DNA of 64,000 nucleotides from Acidipila rosea (GTDB lineage Bacteria > Acidobacteriota > Terriglobia > Terriglobales > Acidobacteriaceae): NCBI RefSeq assembly GCF_004339725.1, contig NZ_SMGK01000002.1:310001-374000 (forward strand), given 5' to 3'. The notes below the pieces were generated by a model. The model saw nothing but the letters and a program-made list of their open reading frames with translations, was not told where the DNA came from and did not search any database. Of the stretch, positions 1 to 8,518 are shown piece after piece. Both the position numbers and the translations under genes were made by a program. Position 1 is the first letter of the stretch. Each line of letters begins with the position of its first letter.

Positions 1-1
1 T

Positions 2-436
2 GAAACCGCCAGCCGGGTCGGCTTTCCTCTTGACCGGCTGATCTTTGAAGTCACTGAAGGGGAAAAGGTGCGCGATCATGAGCACCTGAACCACATTCTT
101 CGCGAGTATCGAGCGCAGGGCTTCAAAACGGCTATCGATGATTTTGGCGCGGGATACGCAGGCCTCAATCTGCTCGCGAAATTTCAGCCGGATATTCTCA
201 AAATAGATGCCGAGCTCACTCGGGAAATCGATAAGCGCCCGGTGAGCCAGACGATTGTCCGAGCGATTCAGCAGGTCAGCGAAGCCCTGAATATCCAAAC
301 CATCGCCGAAGGCATCGAGACGCCGGCCGAGCTCTCCGCCCTGCGCGATCTGGGGCTGCGTTATTTCCAGGGCTATCACTTTGCGCGGCCCGGGTTTGAA
401 TCGCTGCCATCCTGCAGCGATTCCGGAATAGCCTGA
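2..436 (+). CDS. EAL-domain cyclic-di-GMP phosphodiesterase, C-terminal part
   Basis: This is the last ~144 residues of a c-di-GMP phosphodiesterase; the frame is open from base 2 and the start lies before the window. EAL-family motifs are visible in order: EVTE (metal-binding Glu), DDFGAGYAGL (the DDFG loop), LKID (catalytic Lys), AEGIET and QGYHFARP. These residues hydrolyse c-di-GMP to pGpG in the family, so the fragment looks catalytically intact. Whether a GGDEF, PAS or membrane part precedes it cannot be seen. It converges on ribBA with only about 20 bases between the two stop codons. Confidence 0.93.
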   Translation, partial: ETASRVGFPLDRLIFEVTEGEKVRDHEHLNHILREYRAQGFKTAIDDFGAGYAGLNLLAKFQPDILKIDAELTREIDKRPVSQTIVRAIQQVSEALNIQTIAEGIETPAELSALRDLGLRYFQGYHFARPGFESLPSCSDSGIA

Positions 437-458
437 GGCTTCGTCCGGCAAGCACTTG

Positions 459-1610
459 TCAGTCCAGCAGGCCCACGGTCTCCGGAATCGCGACGCGCTC
501 GACGATCTCCACGTCGAAGCCGTGCAGCGCTGGCACATGAGTCGGGGTATTCGACAGCAGCCGGATCTTTCGGATATTGAGATCGGAAAGAATCTGGCCG
601 CCGATGCCGACCTGCCGCAGAATGCGCTGATGCCCTTCCTCACTGTGCTCGCGGTGAAAGATGAGTCCTGGCGGCAGGGTGGAGCGGTCAATCTCGAAGC
701 CGCGGGCGGTGTTATGCAGATAGATCAGCGCGCCGCGACCGGCGGTGGCAATGGCCTCCAGCGACCGCTGCATCACTCTCTGGCAGTCGCACAGCGTGGC
801 ACCGAAGACGTCACCTGCGAGGCAGTGCGAATGAACCCGCACGAGCACCGGCGTATCGGTCGTGCCGACGTCGCCCTTGACCAGCGCCACGTGGCTCTCA
901 CCGCCGTCCACCTCACTCTCGTAGGCAATCATGCGGAAGTCGCCATAGCGCGTGGGCAGCAGACTCTCGGCGACGCGATGGATGTAGCGCTCGTGTTGCA
1001 GCCGATAGCGGATCAACTCGGCTACCGTCAGCATCTTCATGTTGTGTTCGCGGCAGAATTCGATGAGATCAGGGACGCGCGCCATGGTGCCGTCATCGTT
1101 CATGATTTCGCAGATGACGCCGGCGGAGATCAAGCCGGCCATGCGGGCCAGATCGACCGAGGCCTCGGTCTGCCCGGCGCGGACGAGCACGCCGCCCTTG
1201 CGGGCGCGGAGTGGAAAGACGTGGCCCGGACGGGCGAGGTCACCGGCCGTCGACTGCGGATCAATCGCAACCTTGATGGTGTGCGCGCGGTCGTAGGCGG
1301 AGATGCCGGTAGTGACACCCTCACGCGCCTCGATGGTCTCAGTAAAGGCTGTGCCGAACCGCGATGAGTTCTGCTGGGTCATCGGACCAAGGCGCAGATA
1401 ATCCGCGCGCTCTTCTGTAAGCGTGAGACAGATAAGTCCGCGGCCATGCCTCGCCATGAAGTTGATCGCCTCAGGAGTTACAAACTCTGCGGCGAGCGTG
1501 AGATCGCCTTCATTTTCACGGTCCTCGTCATCCACGACAACGATCATGCGACCGGCTTTGAACTCTTCAAGCGCGCCTGGGACGTCAGTAAATGGTGCTT
1601 CGTTCGCCAT
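459..1610 (-). CDS. ribBA: RibBA: 3,4-dihydroxy-2-butanone-4-phosphate synthase with an altered GTP cyclohydrolase II half
   Basis: 383 residues. The N-terminal half (about 5-205) is a complete DHBP synthase, making the four-carbon unit of riboflavin from ribulose 5-phosphate: [20 protein letters not shown] and GHVFPLRA are present. The C-terminal half (about 205-383) has the GTP cyclohydrolase II fold and keeps the zinc cysteines (HSHC at 263, LCDC at 274/276). The usual RQEGRGIGL loop is replaced by HNTARGFEI, and the usual DxRDYG motif reads ILRQVG (330-335), so the acid Asp is Ile while the Arg is kept. The cyclohydrolase half may therefore be inactive or changed. It is divergent from the NIPSNAP gene with 55 bases between the starts. 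No FMN riboswitch is visible. Confidence 0.93.
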   Translation of the reverse strand: MANEAPFTDVPGALEEFKAGRMIVVVDDEDRENEGDLTLAAEFVTPEAINFMARHGRGLICLTLTEERADYLRLGPMTQQNSSRFGTAFTETIEAREGVTTGISAYDRAHTIKVAIDPQSTAGDLARPGHVFPLRARKGGVLVRAGQTEASVDLARMAGLISAGVICEIMNDDGTMARVPDLIEFCREHNMKMLTVAELIRYRLQHERYIHRVAESLLPTRYGDFRMIAYESEVDGGESHVALVKGDVGTTDTPVLVRVHSHCLAGDVFGATLCDCQRVMQRSLEAIATAGRGALIYLHNTARGFEIDRSTLPPGLIFHREHSEEGHQRILRQVGIGGQILSDLNIRKIRLLSNTPTHVPALHGFDVEIVERVAIPETVGLLD

Positions 1611-1665
1611 AATGTCTATTGTCCGCTATTATCCTGCTGGAGTGCAGTTGCTGTCAGGAGGCACA

Positions 1666-2466
1666 TTGAAAAGACGCGAGTTCATTACTACTTCCATTGC
1701 AACGGCCGGTCTCGCGCTGGCCAGAGGAGCAGAAGCCCAGATGACGCCCGCCGCAGCCCCGGCGCGCGAGTTCTACGAGTTGCGCAGGTATCACCTGCAG
1801 TCGGGCCCACAATCGAAGCTGGCGGAGAATTATTTTGCCGACGCACTGATCCCGGCGCTGAACCGGATGGGGATTTCGCCGATAGGAGTCTTCAGCCTGA
1901 CGATCGGTCCGGAGACGCCGGTGATCTACGTCCTGCTGCCTTCGTCGCGGCTGGAAGCGCTCGTTACCGTGCAGTCGCAGCTGGTGCACGACGAGCAGTT
2001 CATGAGCGCTGCGGCGCCCTTCTGGAATGCGCCCGCAACTGCGCCTGCTTTTGTTCGGGACGAGAGTTCCCTGCTGATCGCGTTCGAAGGCTGGCCGAAG
2101 CTCGTAGTGCCGCCCTCAACGGCACAGCATGCCGACCGCATCTTTCAGCTGCGTACCTATGAGAGCGCCAGCGACCAGGATCACGTGCGCAAGGTGGAGA
2201 TGTTTCACCACGGCGAGTTTGAGATCTTCCGCAAGTCCGGCTTCAGCCAGGTCTTCTATGGCGACACGCTGGTGGGGCCGCGCATGCCCAACCTCACCTA
2301 CATGCTCAGCTTCTCCGATCTCGCAGACATGGATGCGAAGTGGAAGGTGTTTGGAAACGATCCGGAATGGAAGAAGCTCTCCTCGTCGCCTCGCTATTCC
2401 TTTGAGGCCATCGTCAGCAACATCTCCAACCTGGTGCTGAAGCCCCTTTCCTGTTCGCAGATTTAA
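1666..2466 (+). CDS. Tat-exported NIPSNAP family protein
   Basis: The start is taken as TTG at 1666 because AGGAGG lies at 1656-1661 and the following residues ([10 protein letters not shown], hydrophobic stretch, then AEAQ) form a twin-arginine signal peptide. The mature protein (~240 residues) has two ferredoxin-like NIPSNAP repeats, opening with REFYELRRY and [16 protein letters not shown] proteins are small dimeric alpha/beta barrels of unclear function; exported two-repeat versions are common in acidobacteria and planctomycetes. An in-frame upstream start at 1423 would overlap ribBA and bury the signal peptide, so it is unlikely. The gene stands alone and converges on the methyltransferase gene. 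Confidence 0.88.
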   Translation: MKRREFITTSIATAGLALARGAEAQMTPAAAPAREFYELRRYHLQSGPQSKLAENYFADALIPALNRMGISPIGVFSLTIGPETPVIYVLLPSSRLEALVTVQSQLVHDEQFMSAAAPFWNAPATAPAFVRDESSLLIAFEGWPKLVVPPSTAQHADRIFQLRTYESASDQDHVRKVEMFHHGEFEIFRKSGFSQVFYGDTLVGPRMPNLTYMLSFSDLADMDAKWKVFGNDPEWKKLSSSPRYSFEAIVSNISNLVLKPLSCSQI

Positions 2467-2484
2467 GCGGATTCGGCGGGGAGG

Positions 2485-3327
2485 CTATCGCCACGCGCAG
2501 AGCAGCCTTCCCGCTTCTCCCCTGACCATCAGTTGATCGGAACGCCCGCTGAAATAGCGGGCGTTGATCGTTTCGCGCCCAATATCCTCGATCGATCGAA
2601 AGTCGGCCAGTTCGGCAGCGACCTCCTCCGGGGTGAAGAAGAGCTGAAAGGGTTCGCCTGCGAGAGCAACCCTGGCGGCCAGCGAGTCATGGCCCAGCTG
2701 TTCAAGGTGGGGCAGCACAGCGCGCGGCTGTCCATAGTCAAAGACAACGCCACTGCCGGCAGGCTGCGCTGCAATGAAGCCCAGAGTCGAACGAAAGGCG
2801 TCCAGCGTGAGGTATGGAACTACGCCCAGCCACGCGAAGAAGGAAGGCTTGCGGCGGTCAAAGCCCGCAGCCGCCAGCCGCTCCGGCAGCGAATCATGCT
2901 CGAAGTCCACCGGCACATACGAGAGGCTGGCAGGAATGGCGAGGCCGCTGCGCTGCAGCAGTTCGCATTTCCATTGCTGGGTTGCCGGGTGGTCAACCTC
3001 AAAGACACGAAGATGCGGCCAAGGATTGCGGTAGGCGAAGGTATCGAGGCCTGCGCCCAGCAGCACATACTGCTCCACGCCCGCGGCCACGGCACGGCTT
3101 AGAGCATCCTCCGCATAACGGCTGCGCGCAACCAGAAAAGCACGAAGCGCCACGGAAAAAGGACGGTCGGGGCGAACGGGAGTACGGCGAAGCTCCTCAC
3201 GATACGTCTCGCCCAGGATGGGAACCGCGACGGGATCACTGAAGACGACCGGCGAGTCGAAGATCTGATGCGCGGCCCGGCGCAGGGCTACGCGCAGCGC
3301 GGTTCGTGACGGAACAGCCTGATTCAT
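2485..3327 (-). CDS. Class I SAM-dependent methyltransferase, LCMT/Ppm1-like
   Basis: 280 residues. QYVLLGAGLDTFAYR is the glycine-rich SAM loop with the GAGLDT form typical of leucine carboxyl methyltransferase-like O-methyltransferases, followed by the acidic strand VFEVDHPATQQWK and the core strand FAWLGVVPYL. The protein fills the whole family fold. The substrate is unknown; relatives methylate small metabolites or protein C-termini. It lies 12 bases downstream of the histidine kinase stop side and is read in the same direction after a very short gap (3327/3340), so it may belong to the same transcript as the kinase. Confidence 0.85.
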   Translation of the reverse strand: MNQAVPSRTALRVALRRAAHQIFDSPVVFSDPVAVPILGETYREELRRTPVRPDRPFSVALRAFLVARSRYAEDALSRAVAAGVEQYVLLGAGLDTFAYRNPWPHLRVFEVDHPATQQWKCELLQRSGLAIPASLSYVPVDFEHDSLPERLAAAGFDRRKPSFFAWLGVVPYLTLDAFRSTLGFIAAQPAGSGVVFDYGQPRAVLPHLEQLGHDSLAARVALAGEPFQLFFTPEEVAAELADFRSIEDIGRETINARYFSGRSDQLMVRGEAGRLLCAWR

Positions 3328-3339
3328 ATTGCCAATCTA

Positions 3340-5208
3340 TCAAGGCTCCCGCGGCAGGAAGAGCGTAAAGACCGTGCCGTGGCGGATCGGATCCTGCGTG
3401 CTGCGGGCCGCGAGGCGACCCTGGTGGCGCTGCACGATCTCCGAGGAGATCCAGAGACCAAGGCCGGTTCCGTTGAGATCACGGGTGGTAAAGAAGGGCT
3501 CATACATGCGCCTCTGCGTCTCCCGGGACATGCCGTGACCGTTGTCGCCGATGCTGATGCGGATGCCGGACGCGCCCGTTGCGGAATCGAAGGCGTTGCG
3601 GGCGCGAATGGTCAGCCGTCCCCCACCGCGCATGGCGTCTACGGCATTTGCGACCAGATTATTGAGCACCTGGCGGATGTCGTTCTCAAAGCAGCGGAAG
3701 GGTGCGGCAGCCTCATAGAAGGTCTCGACCTTGATGCCAGAGTTGGCGAAGCGTCCGTGGTAGAGATCAAGCACGGAATCGATCAGCGGACCGGCAGAAA
3801 CCCAGCTGGAGCCGACCGACTGACGGTGAAAGCGCAACGTCTGCGTGACGATCTGGGAGACCCGCGACAGCTCGGACTGCGCACTCGCAAGATAGGAAGC
3901 CAGCTCCGCGGGAAGCCCCTCATGCATGCGGGCAAGATAGACGAGGTTGGTGACCGCCTCGAGCGGATTGTTGATCTCGTGAGAGATGGACGAGGCAAGG
4001 CGCCCGACAGCAGCCAGCTTTTCGCTCTGCCGCAGCGCGGCCTCGGACTTGATCTGTTGGGTAACCTCGATCGCAGCGGAGCTGATCGCCTCGACCGAGC
4101 CGTCGAGCGCGTAGACGGGCAGATAATTGACCGTCCAATAACGCTCGTGCCCGGGGGCACCCGGCAACTCTCCCCCAACCAGTTGATTGCGAACCGGGTG
4201 CCCGGATGCGGCCAGGGTGAGCAGCTCGAGCACGCGGGGAATGGCGGGAGCAATCTCTGCGATTGCCTTGCCGAGAATCTGCTCCCGGGGCAGACCAATG
4301 AATTCAGCCTGGGCATCGTTGGCGCGAGTGATTCTGAGGGTCACCGGGTCAAAAAGAGCCAGGCCAATGGGAGCGGTGCGATAGACGGCCTCCAGCTCCA
4401 TACGCTGCCGCTCGGTCTCGGTCTGCTGCTGGCGCAGCTGCTCCTCGAAGAGCCGGTGTTCAGTAATGTCCCGGAAGAAGAGGATGAGTCCCTCTTCCGA
4501 GGGGTGCGCCTCAACCTTAAACCAAAGGTTTAAGGGCTCAGGATAGTAAGCCTCGAACCGGCGGGGCTCCCGCAGCTCCATTGCCTCGTGATAGTTCTGA
4601 ACAAAGGGCGAGCCCTCATACAGCGCGTCGGGATAGATCTCCCATATATTTTGTCCGACGACGTTGCCGCTGGGCGCAAGGAGTTCTGCAGCACGGCGGT
4701 TGACGTAGGTGAAGTTCCAGTTGCGATCCAGGGAGGCGATCGCGTCCGTAGTCGCGGCGAGGACCTGCTGCAGCCGCTGGGCCGCCAGATCGCGATTGGC
4801 CTCAGCAACCTTGAGTGCGGTGATATCGCGGTAGTGCAGCGCTATGCCGTCGTCAATCGGAATGGCCCGCATGTCGATCCAGACCTGAAAGGGCTCGTAG
4901 AAAAAGACGATTTCGCGCTCCTGGCGCTCTTCCATCACAAAGCGGTAGGTCTGCTCAACCGCTGTGCCCACCGTGGAAGGAAAAAGTTCCCAGTGCGTCT
5001 TGCTATTCAGGTCAAAGGCGCTCAGGCGACTGACGGTATGAGCGCGCGCATTTGCGTAGGTGATGCGCCACTCCCGATCCAGAAAAACGATAGCGTCGGA
5101 GAGGGTGTCCGCTACCTGGATAAGGTTAGCTACAACGCTGGCAGGCAGCGGGCGAATCTCGCTTCCCATTTTTCCTGGTGGGGTATTCATTCGTGATGCA
5201 GTCGGCAT
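3340..5208 (-). CDS. PAS-domain sensor histidine kinase
   Basis: About 622 residues if started at the ATG at 5208; ATGs at 5190 and 5169 are alternatives and none has a strong ribosome site. A TTG at 5265 lies in the T-rich tail of the upstream terminator and is unlikely. Three PAS domains follow one another (IVFLDREWRITYAN, IASLDRNWNFTYVN, LALFDPVTLRITRAN), then a HisKA domain with the phospho-acceptor His in SSISHEINNPLEAV and an HATPase domain with the N box (LNNLVANAVDAM), GDNGHGM and GTGLGLWIS. There is no membrane segment, so it should sense a cytoplasmic signal. No partner response regulator is adjacent, so it is an orphan kinase here. Confidence 0.92.
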   Translation of the reverse strand: MPTASRMNTPPGKMGSEIRPLPASVVANLIQVADTLSDAIVFLDREWRITYANARAHTVSRLSAFDLNSKTHWELFPSTVGTAVEQTYRFVMEERQEREIVFFYEPFQVWIDMRAIPIDDGIALHYRDITALKVAEANRDLAAQRLQQVLAATTDAIASLDRNWNFTYVNRRAAELLAPSGNVVGQNIWEIYPDALYEGSPFVQNYHEAMELREPRRFEAYYPEPLNLWFKVEAHPSEEGLILFFRDITEHRLFEEQLRQQQTETERQRMELEAVYRTAPIGLALFDPVTLRITRANDAQAEFIGLPREQILGKAIAEIAPAIPRVLELLTLAASGHPVRNQLVGGELPGAPGHERYWTVNYLPVYALDGSVEAISSAAIEVTQQIKSEAALRQSEKLAAVGRLASSISHEINNPLEAVTNLVYLARMHEGLPAELASYLASAQSELSRVSQIVTQTLRFHRQSVGSSWVSAGPLIDSVLDLYHGRFANSGIKVETFYEAAAPFRCFENDIRQVLNNLVANAVDAMRGGGRLTIRARNAFDSATGASGIRISIGDNGHGMSRETQRRMYEPFFTTRDLNGTGLGLWISSEIVQRHQGRLAARSTQDPIRHGTVFTLFLPREP

Positions 5209-5268
5209 TCCGGAGTTGAGTACCAGTTTCCCATTGTTATCGAAGATAAACAACAATCCCTGCAAAAC

Positions 5269-5300
5269 GAGAAACGCCGCCTTGCAAGGCGGCGTTTCTC
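5269..5300 (-). terminator. Perfect 32-bp palindrome, terminator of the small-protein gene
   Basis: A 16-base arm and its exact complement meet with no spacer, giving a stem of about 13-14 pairs with a short loop. It starts 25 bases past the stop of the 75-residue protein gene on the minus strand and is followed on that strand by a short T-rich run (CGTTTTG). This fits an intrinsic terminator that separates the small gene from the downstream kinase. Confidence 0.75.
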
Positions 5301-5324
5301 AAGCTAGCAGTACGGACGAACCGC

Positions 5325-5552
5325 TTAGAGCGTAGACTCAATTTCGAAGCCCCAGGCCTCGAGCAGCGCTTCCGGAATATACTTGGAGTTCCGGTTGCGG
5401 CGGGCCCACTCACGCAGGCGGGTGGAACGCACATACTGATCCGGAGTAAGCTTATACTCCTTCACGATCTGTTCGAACGAAGTAACAGTGGGAACAACCG
5501 GGCCGATCGGCTCAGGCTTGCCCCAGTTAGGATTGCCACGACGCTTAGCCAT
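5325..5552 (-). CDS. Small charged protein of unknown function (75 aa)
   Basis: The start is the ATG at 5552 (MAKRRGNPNWGKPEP), preceded by AGAGGG; an in-frame GTG at 5639 would add an unlikely leader. The product is basic at the N-terminus, carries a GNPNWGKP motif, then a predicted helix-turn-helix-like stretch (SFEQIVKEYKL, then YVRSTRLREWARRN) and an acidic end. I recognise it as a small conserved acidobacterial hypothetical but cannot give a function; nucleic-acid binding is a guess from charge. It has its own sigma-70-like promoter and its own palindromic terminator, so it is a single-gene unit and probably well expressed. Confidence 0.7.
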   Translation of the reverse strand: MAKRRGNPNWGKPEPIGPVVPTVTSFEQIVKEYKLTPDQYVRSTRLREWARRNRNSKYIPEALLEAWGFEIESTL

Positions 5553-5649
5553 TATTTCTTTACCCTCTGAGAGTTGAGAAGTGACGTGCAAAAAGGCCGG
5601 CTGGCTGCGAGCTAGAGTGGAAAGCTGCCGGGCTGTCACAAACTCTTTA

Positions 5650-5678
5650 ATTTTAAGTATTTTTCATTCCAAAATCAA
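5650..5678 (-). promoter_or_regulatory. Sigma-70-type promoter for the small charged protein
   Basis: On the minus strand TTGATT (5678-5673) and TAAAAT (5655-5650) are separated by exactly 17 bases. The expected transcript start near 5643 gives a leader of about 90 bases to the ATG at 5552. The -35 box overlaps one arm of a 10-base inverted repeat (see the repeat at 5676-5735). Confidence 0.6.
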
Positions 5679-5735
5679 TAGAAATGTGCGCCCTTATGGG
5701 TAATTTCCGCTAGCGGCTGCTTTCGATTTCTATTG
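5676..5735. repeat. Nested inverted repeats between divergent genes
   Basis: CAATAGAAAT at 5676-5685 recurs as its exact complement at 5726-5735, 40 bases apart. Between them lies the perfect 10-base palindrome CCGCTAGCGG at 5707-5716. The left arm overlaps the -35 box of the minus-strand promoter, so the array could be an operator. No regulator can be named from the sequence. Confidence 0.5.
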
Positions 5736-5882
5736 GTCATTAGACGGAACAGAATAAGGAACGTCACCCCTTCCGTCTGCGGTTTCTCGGAACGAAGAAA
5801 TGTATCTGAGATGACAAGGTTTTCATCTATATAACGTTTTTTGTTTGCAAAGTTGATATCTCATACCCTTCGAGGAAGCAGT

Positions 5883-6680
5883 TTGTTCAGTTTGGAAAGT
5901 TTCAGCTCCCGTCGCCCTTCGCGGGCCTTTCGAACCTTTTTCTCTCTTACTTTGTTGGGCTTAGCCCCGTCGCTGGGCTTAGCCCAAAGCTCCTCGAACC
6001 TGCCGGATGCACCGGCAACGCAAGCCAGTCCTGCCAAAAACAACAATCCTGCACTCGGGACCGTACCTGTCTCGGAATTGCCGACAGACAAGCGGCAGAC
6101 CAAGCGTATCCTCGGGGTCATGCCGAACTACCGCGCGGTGAGTGTGGATGCGATCCATCCAAAAAGCACGGCGACGGAGAAGCTGAAGGTGGCCACGGCA
6201 GAGAGCCTGGATTACTCATCCTTTGTCTTTACGGGGGCGCTCGCCGGAATATCGATGGCGGAGGACTCTTACCCGGAGTTCCGCCAGGGCGCAGTCGGTT
6301 ATGGGCGCTACTACTGGCACATGTTTGTGGACAAGGCGGACGGCAATTATCTGACGATCTTTGTGATTCCGACTCTGACGCGCGAAGATCCCCGCTACTA
6401 CACGATGGGGCATGGCGGTTTTCTAAAGCGGACGGCTTATGCCTTTACCCGGGTGCTGATTACTCCGACCGATTCCGGATCGAATACGCTCAATCTGTCG
6501 GAGATCGTGGGTAAGGGCGCCGCCTCCGGAATCGCCAACTTCTACTACCCCGATGAGTACAGGACATGGACCAAGACGGGCCAGCGGTGGGAGTGGCAGA
6601 TCTACCGGGATGGGGCGACCAATATCTTCCGCGAGTTCTGGCCGGACATCAATGCACACGTATTTCACGGCAAGGGTTGA
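5883..6680 (+). CDS. Secreted protein of unknown function
   Basis: The TTG at 5883 is chosen because GAGGAA lies at 5872-5877, five bases upstream, and the encoded N-terminus gives a signal peptide (arginine-rich start, FFSLTLLGLAP core, GLAQ cleavage site). A TTG at 5841 is possible but has no ribosome site. The mature part (~230 residues) begins with a low-complexity SSSNLPDAPATQ segment, typical of exported acidobacterial proteins, and then has several aromatic/glycine strands (GRYYWHMFVD, RYYTMGHGGFLKR). No catalytic motif is recognised. An outer-membrane or periplasmic role is likely, but the function is unknown. It is followed by a strong bidirectional terminator. Confidence 0.75.
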   Translation: MFSLESFSSRRPSRAFRTFFSLTLLGLAPSLGLAQSSSNLPDAPATQASPAKNNNPALGTVPVSELPTDKRQTKRILGVMPNYRAVSVDAIHPKSTATEKLKVATAESLDYSSFVFTGALAGISMAEDSYPEFRQGAVGYGRYYWHMFVDKADGNYLTIFVIPTLTREDPRYYTMGHGGFLKRTAYAFTRVLITPTDSGSNTLNLSEIVGKGAASGIANFYYPDEYRTWTKTGQRWEWQIYRDGATNIFREFWPDINAHVFHGKG

Positions 6681-6724
6681 TCTCGTCCACGTCTAACAGC
6701 CTTGAAGCCCGAAGAAGCAAAAAT

Positions 6725-6757
6725 GCGCTCCCGTCTGGTGACGGGAGCGCGTTTTTT
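6725..6757. terminator. Bidirectional intrinsic terminator
   Basis: The arm GCGCTCCCGTC (6725-6735) pairs with GACGGGAGCGC (6740-6750) around a TGGT loop. TTTTTT follows on the plus strand, and an A-run precedes the stem, giving a T-run on the minus strand. It sits between the convergent secreted-protein gene (stop 6680) and the S10 peptidase gene (stop 6781), so it can end both transcripts. Confidence 0.92.
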
Positions 6758-6780
6758 GCTGCAGTCGAGTAGTCCCGCGA

Positions 6781-8337
6781 TTACATAGCGAGGCTGGAGT
6801 AGAACTGATCCAGATCGTGAACCAGCTGCTTGAGCGCGTCTACGTTGAGGTAAACCATGTGACCTGACGGGTAGTAGCCGAACTTAACATTTTTGGCGAG
6901 TTCAGGGGTGAGCATCATGTGGTCGAGGTCGTACTCCGTCGCGAAAAAGGGAGTGGCCAGATCGAAATAGCCGTTCGCTGAGAAGACTTTCAGCTTCGGG
7001 TCCTTTCGCATGGCATCGGCCAGATCTCCGGCAACGTAAGGCATCTGCTGCTCGCGTCCATAGCCGCGGTAGCTGCCCGCACCACGATGCTTCCAGTCCC
7101 ACTCACCGATGGTTTCGGCGCTGGGCTTGTACTCGTCGTCGGTCTCGTACTTCAGATCGTTCTCCAGGTACTCGTGCTCGGCAGCAATGAAAGCGCCACT
7201 GATGCCCGTGTCCGAGGGATCATAGCCGGGATATTCGCCGGCGTTATCGACGTCGGTGCCCTCAAAACGCGCGTCATAGCGGCCCATGATGTCTCCCTCG
7301 CTGCGCAGCAGCTCCTTGCGATACCTGAAAGGCGAGATGCGCAGCTTGGCATTCTTGACATACTCCACGCTCAGACCTGTGTATTGGCTGACCTTGGTGG
7401 CAATCGCATCGAGCTTGGCCTGCGGCAGCTGGTCTCCCTCGGCCAGGGCTTCAGAGTATTCTCCGCGCGCGAAGGTACGGACCTCCTCTAGAAAAGGCGC
7501 CAGTTGCGCAGGCTTGTTCTGCAACTTGTTGTGATACCAGGCGATCGCGGCATAAGAAGGCAGATTGTTGATGTACTGCAGATCGAGACCCGGCGAAAGC
7601 GAATTGTAGTTGAGGATGGAGGAGAGCAGGATGACGCCGTTGAGCGAGATTCCGTTGTCTTCAAGAACGTCGGAAAGTCCGGCCGAGCGGGTGGTGCCGT
7701 AGGATTCGCCGAAGAGAACCTTGGGCGAGTTCCACCGCTGGTTCACGGTGATATAGCGGGCGATGAATTTATGGAAGGCTTTGAGATCCTGGTCTACGCC
7801 AGCGAAATCCTTGACAGTTCCCTTGCCTACAGCACGGGAGTAGCCGGTGAGAGGTGCGTCGATGAAGACCAGGTCGGTCTTATCGAGCAGGCTGTATTGG
7901 TTGGGGACAATCTGATAAGGCGCGGGGCCGGTAGCCTTGGGGCTGTCCGTGACCACCCGCATGGGTCCAACCGAACCCATGTGAAGCCAAAGCGTCGCCG
8001 ATCCAGGACCGCCGTTGTAGAGAAAAGTGACCGGGCGGCTCTTTGCCTCCGCGCCGTCCAGGGTGTAAGCCACATAGAAGATGCTGCCATAGGGCTTCTC
8101 CTCCTTATCGTCGCGGATGAGCAGGGTTCCGGCGGTTGCCGTGTAGTGCAGCGTCTTGCCGTTAAGCGTCAACTCGTGATGCGTTACAGAAGTCTTTTCA
8201 GGGGGGATGGGTTTTTCAGCAGGCTGCTTCTGGGCATCGTCGGTCTTCTTCTGATCCTGAGCGTAAGCGGCTGGCAAGGTGGCGAGGATACCGGCGCAAA
8301 GAGTGAAAGTCACAAGGCGGCGATGGAAACTCTTCAA
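6781..8337 (-). CDS. Exported serine carboxypeptidase-like S10 peptidase
   Basis: 518 residues with a cleavable signal peptide (MKSFHRRLVTFTL..., cleavage after AYAQ). It is an alpha/beta-hydrolase of peptidase family S10: the oxyanion segment NGGPGSATLW, the nucleophile Ser in LFGESYGTTR, the Asp in GYFDLATPF and the His in YPSGHMVYL are all present. Family members remove C-terminal residues from peptides. The Lys/Asp/Gln-rich stretch after the signal peptide looks like a flexible linker. The gene is flanked by terminators or gaps and is probably transcribed alone. Substrate unknown. Confidence 0.9.
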   Translation of the reverse strand: MKSFHRRLVTFTLCAGILATLPAAYAQDQKKTDDAQKQPAEKPIPPEKTSVTHHELTLNGKTLHYTATAGTLLIRDDKEEKPYGSIFYVAYTLDGAEAKSRPVTFLYNGGPGSATLWLHMGSVGPMRVVTDSPKATGPAPYQIVPNQYSLLDKTDLVFIDAPLTGYSRAVGKGTVKDFAGVDQDLKAFHKFIARYITVNQRWNSPKVLFGESYGTTRSAGLSDVLEDNGISLNGVILLSSILNYNSLSPGLDLQYINNLPSYAAIAWYHNKLQNKPAQLAPFLEEVRTFARGEYSEALAEGDQLPQAKLDAIATKVSQYTGLSVEYVKNAKLRISPFRYRKELLRSEGDIMGRYDARFEGTDVDNAGEYPGYDPSDTGISGAFIAAEHEYLENDLKYETDDEYKPSAETIGEWDWKHRGAGSYRGYGREQQMPYVAGDLADAMRKDPKLKVFSANGYFDLATPFFATEYDLDHMMLTPELAKNVKFGYYPSGHMVYLNVDALKQLVHDLDQFYSSLAM

Positions 8338-8465
8338 AGAATCCCTCCGGGAACTGTTCTGATTGTGAGATTAACGACGTAAGAAATAGCAGCTTAGTTT
8401 CACACTGTAACTGGAGGATGGAACCGAGACAAACAAAATCAGCCCCGGATCAGGGCGCGCTAAAG

Positions 8466-8490
8466 AAAAAGCACAGCCTATGCGCTGTGC
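8466..8490 (-). terminator. Intrinsic terminator after the exopolysaccharide initiating transferase
   Basis: On the minus strand GCACAGC (8490-8484) pairs with GCTGTGC (8477-8471) around a six-base loop and is followed by TTTTTCTTT. It lies about 30 bases after the stop of the gene at 8519-10030. Confidence 0.85.
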
Positions 8491-8518
8491 CTGCAGTGGG
8501 TGTGGCTGGCTTTAAGGT

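Noticed and set aside
456..1367. Plus-strand open frame (303 aa) opposite ribBA
   Set aside because: Shadow of the ribBA gene; no recognisable protein features.
1423..1665. Longer start for the NIPSNAP gene
   Set aside because: It would overlap ribBA and place a Tat signal in mid-protein; the TTG at 1666 has AGGAGG in front.
3379..4533. Long plus-strand open frame (384 aa) opposite the histidine kinase
   Set aside because: It mirrors the kinase codons, has no domain or ribosome site, and the kinase is a clear full-length gene.
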